From positions 1 to 7,036 of the forward strand of contig JAKBAU010000196.1 in assembly GCA_021808875.1 (NCBI GenBank): a stretch of DNA of 7,036 bases, in the 5' to 3' direction. A program made the translations under genes and the position numbers. A model generated the notes under the pieces. That model had not been told where the DNA came from and did no database searches. It saw only the letters and a list, made by a program, of their open reading frames with translations. Below are positions 1 through 5,703 of the stretch, one piece after another; the stretch's first letter is position 1; every line of letters begins with the position of its first letter. Source of the DNA: Pseudomonadota bacterium (lineage in GTDB: Bacteria; Pseudomonadota; Alphaproteobacteria; Micropepsales; Micropepsaceae).

Positions 1-33
1 TGAAGGCGCCGACCTTGTGCAGTGATAGGACGC

Positions 34-1131
34 TTAGTGGATCTTCGCAACCTGGTTCTCGCTCAGCCGGGCAATAGCCGCCGGCAGCGGAACGAAACCA
101 ACTGCGCGCATGAAGTGGCTAGCCTCGCCACCTTTTGCGCTAATGCCCCAGCTGAGGAACTTCTTCAGTTCCATGGCGTGTTGGGGGGTCGGCTGCTTGG
201 AGTTCACGATCGCGTATTCGTAGTTGATGATCGGGTAGGATTGAGCTCCCGGAGCAAAGATCAGGCTGATGCGCTCATCGGCCGGCGTCTTTGCCGCAGT
301 AGCCTGAACGGCAGTCTGAACGGTTTCCGGTGTTGGCAGCACGAACTTGCCGGCGCGGTTCTGAAGGCGGGCTTCACCGAGCTTGGCTTCTTCTGTGCTG
401 TTCTTGTAGCTGATGCCGATATAGGCGACGCAATAGGCCGTCGTCTTGCAGGCGTTGACCATGCCAGGATTGCCCTCCGCACCGATGCCACCCTGTACCG
501 CCGGCCAGCTGATCGTCGTGCCATAGCCGACGTGCTGATTCCATGACTGGGTGCTGAACGAAAGATACTGCGAGAAGATAAAAGTGTCTCCGCTGCCATC
601 GGTACGATGGACCGGTACGATCATCTTGTGGGGCAGTTTGACGCCCGGGTTGAGCTTGCGGATGCTTGCGTCATCCCAGTATTTCACGGTGCCGCTATAG
701 ATGCCGGCAAGAACCGGGCCGCTGAGGTTCAGGTGTTTGTTGTTGAGACCCGGGACATTATAGTTGACCATCTGGGAGGAGATCGCCAGCGGAATGTTGA
801 GCATGCCCGGATGCACTTTCATCTGCGCATTGCTCATGTAGGCGTCTGACGCACCGATCTGGGCCACGCCCGAAATTGCCTCGGAAATGCCGGTGCCGCT
901 ACCGGTGCCCTGGGTGGTGATGCGCACGCCGGGGTGGGCTTTCGCGTAAACCGGAACCCAGAGATTGAACAGCGGATAAAGCAGGGTTGATCCGGTCTCG
1001 AGAAGCTGGGTCTGGGCCGCAAATGCGGTGCTGCCCACGGACAATGCACCGGCCGCCAGCGCGGCCGCGGCCAACAGCTTCAATCCTGTCGTCGCCCGCT
1101 TGGGGCGCGCGCTCGCTATCGTCGTCTTCAA
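34..1131 (-). CDS. pstS: PstS-type periplasmic phosphate-binding protein
   Basis: This 365-residue protein is the substrate-binding part of a high-affinity phosphate ABC importer (PstSCAB) and captures phosphate in the periplasm. A basic N-terminus and an Ala/Leu-rich core form a signal peptide, with likely cleavage after AFA at residue 38. The family's ligand loops are visible: TGSTLLYPL (46-54), GTGSGTG (75-81), GASD (93-96) and RTDGSGDTF (176-184), plus YPIINYEYAIVN (299-310) near the C-terminus. By alignment with E. coli PstS, likely phosphate contacts are T49, S78, D96, R176, S180 and G181. E. coli Thr141 is replaced by D182. Two cysteines (C228, C234) could form a disulfide after export. 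The start is TTG, chosen because AAGGAGG (1137-1143) lies five bases upstream and the signal peptide begins there. No pstC, pstA or pstB is visible; they could lie beyond the left edge. The family call is firm. Confidence 0.95.
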   Translation of the reverse strand: MKTTIASARPKRATTGLKLLAAAALAAGALSVGSTAFAAQTQLLETGSTLLYPLFNLWVPVYAKAHPGVRITTQGTGSGTGISEAISGVAQIGASDAYMSNAQMKVHPGMLNIPLAISSQMVNYNVPGLNNKHLNLSGPVLAGIYSGTVKYWDDASIRKLNPGVKLPHKMIVPVHRTDGSGDTFIFSQYLSFSTQSWNQHVGYGTTISWPAVQGGIGAEGNPGMVNACKTTAYCVAYIGISYKNSTEEAKLGEARLQNRAGKFVLPTPETVQTAVQATAAKTPADERISLIFAPGAQSYPIINYEYAIVNSKQPTPQHAMELKKFLSWGISAKGGEASHFMRAVGFVPLPAAIARLSENQVAKIH

Positions 1132-1136
1132 ACTTG

Positions 1137-1143
1137 CCTCCTT
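1137..1143 (-). promoter_or_regulatory. Ribosome binding site of pstS
   Basis: On the minus strand this is AAGGAGG, a near-perfect Shine-Dalgarno sequence, five bases before a TTG codon. It decides the start of pstS, because there is no ATG at the head of the signal peptide. Confidence 0.8.
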
Positions 1144-1228
1144 GCCGTAGCCACTCCACGGCGATGTGATTCCCCGCTAGTCCCCTTCAGCGGCCCGAAC
1201 GGCACGCTGGAACAAGCGGGCGCAACCT

Positions 1229-1246
1229 AGAAATCTTTTGTGACAG
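1229..1246 (-). promoter_or_regulatory. Possible degenerate Pho box upstream of pstS
   Basis: On the minus strand the sequence reads CTGTCAC, AAAA, GATTTCT. The first heptamer matches the PhoB half-site CTGTCAT at six of seven positions and is followed by the usual AT-rich four-base spacer. The second heptamer matches poorly. It lies about 100 bases upstream of pstS, a gene classically activated by PhoB under phosphate starvation. The position and gene support the idea; the sequence support is weak. Confidence 0.3.
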
Positions 1247-1260
1247 ATCGACCGCGACAA

Positions 1261-1280
1261 ATATTACGGTTCCGTAATAT
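1261..1280. promoter_or_regulatory. Perfect inverted repeat, probable operator
   Basis: Arms ATATTACGG and CCGTAATAT are exact reverse complements separated by TT. The short spacer and the symmetry suit a dimeric repressor site, and the TTACGG-NN-CCGTAA core resembles operators of TetR-family regulators. It lies about 130 bases from the pstS start and about 155 bases from the decarboxylase start. It overlaps the spacer and -10 of a weak candidate leftward promoter (TTGGCG at 1285-1290, 18 bases, TAATAT at 1261-1266). No T-tract follows, so a terminator is unlikely. Which regulator binds, and which gene is controlled, cannot be read from the window. Confidence 0.55.
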
Positions 1281-1420
1281 ACAGCGCCAATTTGGGGATA
1301 AGTCGCCCGGATTGGCACCGGCGGCCCGCGAGCGCAGTTCCGGCCCCGGCAGGCTGGCTCACTTTTGCGGCGGCCAGGTGTCGAAGCCCGGACCTGCTTC
1401 GGCTATCTAGATTGCCAGCA

Positions 1421-1425
1421 AGGAG
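1421..1425 (+). promoter_or_regulatory. Ribosome binding site of the decarboxylase gene
   Basis: AGGAG sits eight bases before ATG at 1434. It favours this start over an upstream in-frame TTG at 1365, whose extra 23 residues have no counterpart that I recognise in the decarboxylase family. Confidence 0.7.
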
Positions 1426-1433
1426 CCTGGGCC

Positions 1434-2846
1434 ATGGATTTTGAGGAGTTTCGGCGTAATGGCCACGACTTCGTGACGTGGATGGCCGACTATCTTGGCC
1501 AGATTGAGGGCTATCGGGTTCGGGCGAAGCTGGAACCCGGTGCAATCCTGGCTCAGCTTCCAGACGAGCCCCCGCATAGTGGCGAGGCCATGGACCAGGT
1601 CTTCGCGGACTTTATCCGCATCCTGTTACCGGGCATCACCCATTGGCAGCATCCGCGGTTTCTGGCCTATTTCCCGGCAAACTCGTCGCCGCCGTCAGTT
1701 CTGGCCGAAATGCTGACCGCGACCCTCGGCGCCCAGTGCATGCTGTGGGAAACCTCTCCGGCCGCCGCTGAGCTGGAACAGCGCGTCATGGAGTGGCTCG
1801 GCGGACTTGTCGGGCTCGGCCCCGGGTTTACCGGCTCGATCCAGGATTCGGCCTCCAGCGCTACTTTGCTTGCGATCATTTCGGCGGCCGAGCGGGCCAG
1901 TGGCGGCCGCTTTTCCCGCGAAGGTCTCGCCGGAGGACCCAGACTGATTCTCTACTGCTCCGCCGAAGCGCATTCCTCGGTCGAGAAGGGTGCCCGCATT
2001 GCTGGCATAGGGGCAGCCAATGTGCGGAAAATTCCCGTGGACCAGAACGGGGCAATGATCACGGCCGCGCTGCGGGGGGCGATCCGCACCGACCGCAACA
2101 GCGGTCATGTCCCGGCGTGCATTGTTGGCTGCTTTGGAACCACTGGAATTGGCGCGATCGATCCCATCGAACAATTGTCCACCATCGCTCGCACCGAAGG
2201 TATCTACCTGCATGTCGATGCAGCCTGGGCCGGTGCGGCGCTGATCCTGCCTGAACTGCGAGGTCTGGCCGCCGGGCTGGATGGCGCGGACAGCATCGTG
2301 CTCAACCCGCACAAATGGCTGATGACCAATTTTGACTGTTCTGCCTTTTTCATGCGCCATCCGGCGGAGCTCGCCCGTGCCCTGTCCTTGACTCCGACCT
2401 ATCTGGAAACACGTGCCGCGTCGTCAATTCCTGAATACCGCGACTGGTCAATCGCCCTCGGGCGCAGGTTTCGTGCACTTAAATTGTGGTTCGTCCTGCG
2501 CAGTTACGGCAGCGAGGGCCTCCGCGCCAAGATCCGCTCCGATCTCGCCGCCGCCCAACGCCTCGCTGCTCTCATCCGCTCCACTGCAGACTTTGAGCTC
2601 ACCAGCGGACCCAATCTGGCGCTACTCAGCTTTCGCTATGCTCCGGAAGGCGTGGCGGACCTCGATGCTCTCAACGAGACGCTGCTGCATGTCGTGAACG
2701 ATGGCGGCTTTACTTACCTGACCAAAACACGACATCAGGGCCGTCTTGTGATCCGCATATCAATTGGCCAGACCTATACCACCTGGCGGCACGTCGAAGA
2801 AAGCTGGCGTCATATTCAGGACTGTGCCCACAAGCTTGCGAGGTGA
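1434..2846 (+). CDS. PLP-dependent aromatic-L-amino-acid decarboxylase family protein
   Basis: This 470-residue cytoplasmic enzyme belongs to the group II pyridoxal-phosphate decarboxylases (DOPA/tryptophan/tyrosine decarboxylase branch), which turn an L-amino acid into its amine and CO2. The length is typical. Family landmarks appear in order: HPRFLAYFPANSS (73-85), WETSPAAAELE (105-115), IQDSASSATL (136-145), AHSSVEKGA (179-187), HVDAAWAG (260-267), NPHKW (291-295), PTYLE (321-325) and GRRFRALKLWFVLRSYG (343-359). K294 should carry PLP. H180 should stack on its ring, and D262 should contact the ring nitrogen. Y323 matches the catalytic loop tyrosine and R441 the C-terminal arginine of animal DOPA decarboxylase. 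Keeping both H180 and Y323 favours simple decarboxylation over the aldehyde-synthase variants, which change one of them. The substrate cannot be fixed by eye. The gene leads an apparent operon with argC and paiB. Confidence 0.92.
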   Translation: MDFEEFRRNGHDFVTWMADYLGQIEGYRVRAKLEPGAILAQLPDEPPHSGEAMDQVFADFIRILLPGITHWQHPRFLAYFPANSSPPSVLAEMLTATLGAQCMLWETSPAAAELEQRVMEWLGGLVGLGPGFTGSIQDSASSATLLAIISAAERASGGRFSREGLAGGPRLILYCSAEAHSSVEKGARIAGIGAANVRKIPVDQNGAMITAALRGAIRTDRNSGHVPACIVGCFGTTGIGAIDPIEQLSTIARTEGIYLHVDAAWAGAALILPELRGLAAGLDGADSIVLNPHKWLMTNFDCSAFFMRHPAELARALSLTPTYLETRAASSIPEYRDWSIALGRRFRALKLWFVLRSYGSEGLRAKIRSDLAAAQRLAALIRSTADFELTSGPNLALLSFRYAPEGVADLDALNETLLHVVNDGGFTYLTKTRHQGRLVIRISIGQTYTTWRHVEESWRHIQDCAHKLAR

Positions 2847-2878
2847 CGCGGCGCCTGCTTTGGGCTAAACACTGCGCC

Positions 2879-3826
2879 ATGAATACGATCTTCGTCGATG
2901 GAGCGGCCGGGACCACCGGTCTTGAGATAGGTGAGCGGCTCGCACAGCGTCGCGATCTGCAGGTGCTGATGCTGGCGGAAAGCGCACGCAAGGATCCCGC
3001 GGCACGGCGTGAGGCGCTGAACGACGCCGATGTGGTAATCCTGTGTCTGCCGGACGCGCCAGCCCGGGAGGCGGTGCAGCTGATCGACAATCCGCGTACC
3101 CGTATCATTGATGCGTCGAGCGCTCACAGGACTGCTTCAGACTGGGTCTATGGCTTTGCTGAATTCGTCCCAGGTCAGGGCGAGCGTATCGCCGGAGCAA
3201 AACGTGTCAGCAACCCCGGCTGTTATGCCACCGGGTTTCTCGCGCTCGTGCGCCCGCTTGTCGATGCGGGCCTGATTGGCCACGATGAAGCCATCACGGT
3301 CAATGCTCTCTCGGGCTATTCCGGAGGCGGCAAGACCATGATCAGCGAATTCGAAAGCAAGGCGGTGAACGCGGGACCTCGCATCTACGCCACGGCGCTA
3401 ACTCACAAGCATCTTCCAGAAATGCAGCAGCATGCAGCTCTGCACCATCCTCCCCTCTTTGCTCCCACTGTGGGAAATTTCTATCGCGGTATGGTGGTTG
3501 AAGTCCCGCTATCGCTTTGGGCTCTATCGGCACGACCAAAGGGCGGCGAGCTGCGTCGTGTTCTTGCTGAGCGCTATGCCGGCTGCGATCTGGTGGCCGT
3601 CGCAAGCGAAGAAGAGTGCAAGACAATAACGGATGTAAGAGTCGAAAGCCTCGCCCGCACCGACCGGCTCAAGCTTTATGTATTCGCAAATGAAGCCAAC
3701 CAGCAGGCACGTCTGGTGGCAGTTCTCGACAATCTGGGCAAAGGGGCCGCAGGGGCCGCAGTGGAAAGTCTCAATCTCATGCTGGGGCTGCCCGCCGCGA
3801 CCGGCCTCTTCCTGGAGGCTCCTTAA
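2879..3826 (+). CDS. argC: N-acetyl-gamma-glutamyl-phosphate reductase, type 2
   Basis: This 315-residue protein matches the short, type 2 ArgC, which reduces N-acetyl-glutamyl-5-phosphate to the semialdehyde with NADPH, the third step from glutamate towards ornithine and arginine. It begins with a nucleotide-binding loop, FVDGAAGTTG (5-14). DASSAHR (78-84) follows, then the catalytic cysteine in SNPGCYATG (C115), SGYSGGGK (145-152), and HKHLPEM (176-182) with the probable catalytic histidine H178. GNFYRGM (199-205) and the C-terminal DNLGKGAAGAAVESLNLMLG-like segment also fit. The ATG at 2879 places the Rossmann loop where ArgC2 proteins usually have it, but its Shine-Dalgarno is poor. A GTG at 2843 overlaps the decarboxylase stop as GTGA and would add 12 residues. 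No other arginine gene is visible. A role in a related acyl-phosphate reduction is possible but less likely. Confidence 0.92.
   Translation: MNTIFVDGAAGTTGLEIGERLAQRRDLQVLMLAESARKDPAARREALNDADVVILCLPDAPAREAVQLIDNPRTRIIDASSAHRTASDWVYGFAEFVPGQGERIAGAKRVSNPGCYATGFLALVRPLVDAGLIGHDEAITVNALSGYSGGGKTMISEFESKAVNAGPRIYATALTHKHLPEMQQHAALHHPPLFAPTVGNFYRGMVVEVPLSLWALSARPKGGELRRVLAERYAGCDLVAVASEEECKTITDVRVESLARTDRLKLYVFANEANQQARLVAVLDNLGKGAAGAAVESLNLMLGLPAATGLFLEAP
3743..3760 (+). repeat. Perfect 9-bp tandem duplication inside argC
   Basis: GGGGCCGCA occurs twice in direct succession and encodes Gly-Ala-Ala-Gly-Ala-Ala. ArgC2 proteins usually have a similar Gly-Ala-x-Gly-Ala-Ala here, so this is probably codon coincidence in a conserved segment. 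It keeps the frame. Confidence 0.5.
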
Positions 3827-3830
3827 GGAG
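3825..3830 (+). promoter_or_regulatory. Ribosome binding site of paiB within the argC stop
   Basis: AAGGAG begins inside the argC TAA stop codon and ends five bases before ATG at 3836. A TTG at 3833 directly precedes the ATG, but the ATG has the better spacing and gives the family's usual MYxP start. The arrangement suggests translational coupling with argC. Confidence 0.75.
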
Positions 3831-3835
3831 CATTG

Positions 3836-4459
3836 ATGTATCGGCCCAAAGCGTTTGTGGTGGATGAGGTGGAGGCGTTGCACGCCGTGATCCGTGCGCG
3901 CGTTCTTGCCACCCTGGCAGTGGTAGATGGCGAAAGTGCACACTTCGCCTACGCGCCGGTCGTCATTGACGCCTGCGCGCCGTTCGGCCGCTTACGCTTT
4001 CATCTGGCACGCCAAAATCCCGTGGCAAAGCTTCTGGATGGAGCAAAAGTCAGGGTTTCGTTTCTGGGCGCGGACGGCTACATCTCTCCGGACTGGTATG
4101 TTTCAGAGGGACTTGTTCCGACCTGGAACTATATCGCGGTTGAAGGGGAAGGCATCGCGCGCCGCCTTGAGGGAGATGCGTGTGAGGCAGCTCTAGCGGA
4201 TCTTTCCGCACAGCAGGAAGCCCGGCTTGCCCCCAAAGCGCCCTGGACGCTCGAGAAGCTCCCGGCGACAAGGCGGCGGCAGCTGCTGGAAGCCATCAGC
4301 TTTTTTGCTTTGCCGCTGAGCCGCCTCGAGGGCAAGTTCAAACTGAGCCAGGACAAATCTGCGAGTGATCGCGGGGGTGTGGTACGGGCGCTCAGTGCCC
4401 TGCAGGATCCGCAAGCAGAGAGACTGGCGCGTGCGATGGATGCACAAGGCTCAGACTAG
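3836..4459 (+). CDS. paiB: PaiB-like FMN-binding negative transcriptional regulator family protein
   Basis: This 207-residue protein carries the hallmarks of the PaiB family, an FMN-binding split-barrel fold named for Bacillus subtilis PaiB, which was linked with PaiA to repression of sporulation and degradative-enzyme genes. Seen here are MYRPKAF at the start, HLARQNP (about 57-63), the signature GADGYISPDWY (about 78-88), VPTWNY (94-99) and EGKFKLSQDK near 163-172. The length is normal for the family. There is no helix-turn-helix that I can see, so direct DNA binding is unproven, and a flavin-dependent enzymatic role is equally possible. It sits nine bases behind argC and is probably co-transcribed with argC and the decarboxylase. 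No paiA-type acetyltransferase lies beside it. Its last nine bases overlap the end of the opposing MFS gene. Confidence 0.88.
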   Translation: MYRPKAFVVDEVEALHAVIRARVLATLAVVDGESAHFAYAPVVIDACAPFGRLRFHLARQNPVAKLLDGAKVRVSFLGADGYISPDWYVSEGLVPTWNYIAVEGEGIARRLEGDACEAALADLSAQQEARLAPKAPWTLEKLPATRRRQLLEAISFFALPLSRLEGKFKLSQDKSASDRGGVVRALSALQDPQAERLARAMDAQGSD

Positions 4460-5671
4460 GCGGCGACGTCTGGCGAGGGTGTAGAACGCAACATTGGCGG
4501 TCACCACAAGTACCACTATCGTGGTCGCCATCGGTCGGGCGCTATTGTCATAGGCAAGACTTGCGAGAGTGGCGCCCAGGGTTCCGACACCGAATTGACC
4601 AGCTCCCATCAAGGCGGAAATTGCGCCCACCCGGGTTGTGTCTCGGGCAAAGGCGCAGGCCAGGGCGTTGGGCATGTTGAAGCCCAAAACGGCCATCATG
4701 GAAAAGAGAGGAACAAGAATGCCCCAGAGCCCGCCAAAGCCGGTGATCACGCACAGCAGCAGGATGAGCGCCACCAGCAAGATCGCGTGGCTTGCCCAGC
4801 CTAACAACACATGAGGAGGGTGTTGGCGTATCAGCCGCACATTTAGCTGGCTCGCCGCGATGTAGCCGATGCCATTAACACCGAATACCCAGCCAAAATC
4901 CTCGGGTCGGATGCCATAAATGCCGATCAGCACGATGGGAGAGACAGCGACATAGACTGAAATGGCTGACTGGTTGAAGGCACCGGTGATGATGTAGCCG
5001 AGGGCATCGGGATCGCGCAGTACGCTATGAAAGCTCATCGCGACCTTCTCACTGGCCGCAGCCCGGGCAGCATCGCTGGAACGTGATTCCGCGAGCAATA
5101 TTCCCACAGCCATGAGCGTGAGCGCGCCGAGGCCTGCTAGGAACAGAAATATCACGCGCCAGCTGAAGCCACTGCTGAGAAGCAGGCCACCGAATAAGGG
5201 TGCTAGAATGGGAGACACACCCATCACCAGCATCAGCCGGGAAAACACGCGGGCGCTGTCTTCCAGATCAAAATGATCGCGCACGATCGCCCGACCGATC
5301 ACAACTCCAGAACAACCTCCGATAGCGGTCACGATGCGCGCCAGCATCAGGGTGAGGAAACTGGGCGCAAGAGCGCTTGCTAGGCAGCCGACTACATAGA
5401 GTCCAATGCCAAAGAGCAACGGGCTTCGCCGTCCTTTGCGGTCAGAGAGCGGCCCATAGACAAGCTGCCCTGCGGCCATGCCGAGGAAGAACACCGCGAC
5501 GGTGAGCGAACCCTGACCTGCCCCGGTGTGCAGGTCCTGTTCGATGGCGCCGAGGCCAGGCAAATACATATCGGTGGCAAGTGGTCCCAGCGCCGTCAGC
5601 GTACCAAGCAGACCAATGAGCCCTACCGAGCCAGGACGCAGCGTTGACAGCAAAGAGCGTCTTGCACTCAC
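4451..5671 (-). CDS. Bcr/CflA-type MFS drug-resistance transporter
   Basis: This 406-residue inner-membrane protein has about 12 hydrophobic segments and belongs to the major facilitator superfamily, DHA1 drug:proton antiporters, closest in style to Bcr/CflA. The first membrane segment contains TALGPLATDMYLPGL (26-40), with the acidic D34 typical of this subgroup. Motif A follows as GQLVYGPLSDRKGRR (68-82), then RIVTAIGGCSG-VVIGRAIVRD (112-132) as motif B, and GVSPILAPLFGG (151-162) as motif C. The C-terminus is short and basic. The frame is open further upstream, but the only sensible start is GTG at 5671, giving the usual family length; its Shine-Dalgarno is weak. It lies 32 bases after phaC and is probably read with it. 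Its substrate is unknown: Bcr/CflA members export antibiotics, sulfonamides or small metabolites. The start is less certain than the family. Confidence 0.88.
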   Translation of the reverse strand: MSARRSLLSTLRPGSVGLIGLLGTLTALGPLATDMYLPGLGAIEQDLHTGAGQGSLTVAVFFLGMAAGQLVYGPLSDRKGRRSPLLFGIGLYVVGCLASALAPSFLTLMLARIVTAIGGCSGVVIGRAIVRDHFDLEDSARVFSRLMLVMGVSPILAPLFGGLLLSSGFSWRVIFLFLAGLGALTLMAVGILLAESRSSDAARAAASEKVAMSFHSVLRDPDALGYIITGAFNQSAISVYVAVSPIVLIGIYGIRPEDFGWVFGVNGIGYIAASQLNVRLIRQHPPHVLLGWASHAILLVALILLLCVITGFGGLWGILVPLFSMMAVLGFNMPNALACAFARDTTRVGAISALMGAGQFGVGTLGATLASLAYDNSARPMATTIVVLVVTANVAFYTLARRRRLV

Positions 5672-5703
5672 GCGGCGCGTCCGTCGGTTTAAAATGAACG
5701 TGA

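Larger units (their letters stand above)
1132..1433. other. Divergent intergenic region between pstS and the decarboxylase gene
   Basis: These roughly 300 bases separate two divergently read genes and must hold both promoters. The recognisable elements are a perfect 9-bp inverted repeat (1261-1280), a CTGTCAC half-site on the minus strand (1240-1246), a possible leftward promoter with TTGGCG (1285-1290) and TATTAT-like TAATAT (1261-1266) separated by 18 bases, and a short hairpin with arms CGAAGC/GCTTCG (1382-1401) just upstream of the decarboxylase ribosome binding site. I see no convincing rightward sigma-70 promoter and no RNA gene. The small reading frames crossing this stretch look like no known protein and overlap real genes. 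Confidence 0.6.

Noticed and set aside
22..546. Plus-strand open frame of 174 codons opposite pstS
   Set aside because: It is antisense to a well-supported pstS, with no recognisable domain or ribosome binding site.
1382..1401. CGAAGC/GCTTCG hairpin upstream of the decarboxylase, considered as a riboswitch, tRNA remnant or terminator
   Set aside because: There are only six paired bases around an eight-base loop, no T-tract, no tRNA fold and no known riboswitch core. It could occur by chance in GC-rich DNA.
1264..1545. Minus-strand 93-codon frame crossing the intergenic region
   Set aside because: It overlaps the decarboxylase start, has low-complexity Ser/Arg/Pro-rich composition, and shows no family resemblance.
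1695..2360. Long minus-strand open frame of 221 codons opposite the decarboxylase
   Set aside because: It lies wholly inside a gene with full family conservation, resembles no protein I know, and is explained by GC-rich codon bias on the opposite strand.
3743..3760. 9-bp tandem repeat in argC as a recent slippage insertion
   Set aside because: The encoded Gly-Ala-Ala-Gly-Ala-Ala lines up with the usual ArgC2 segment without extra residues, so no insertion needs to be invoked.
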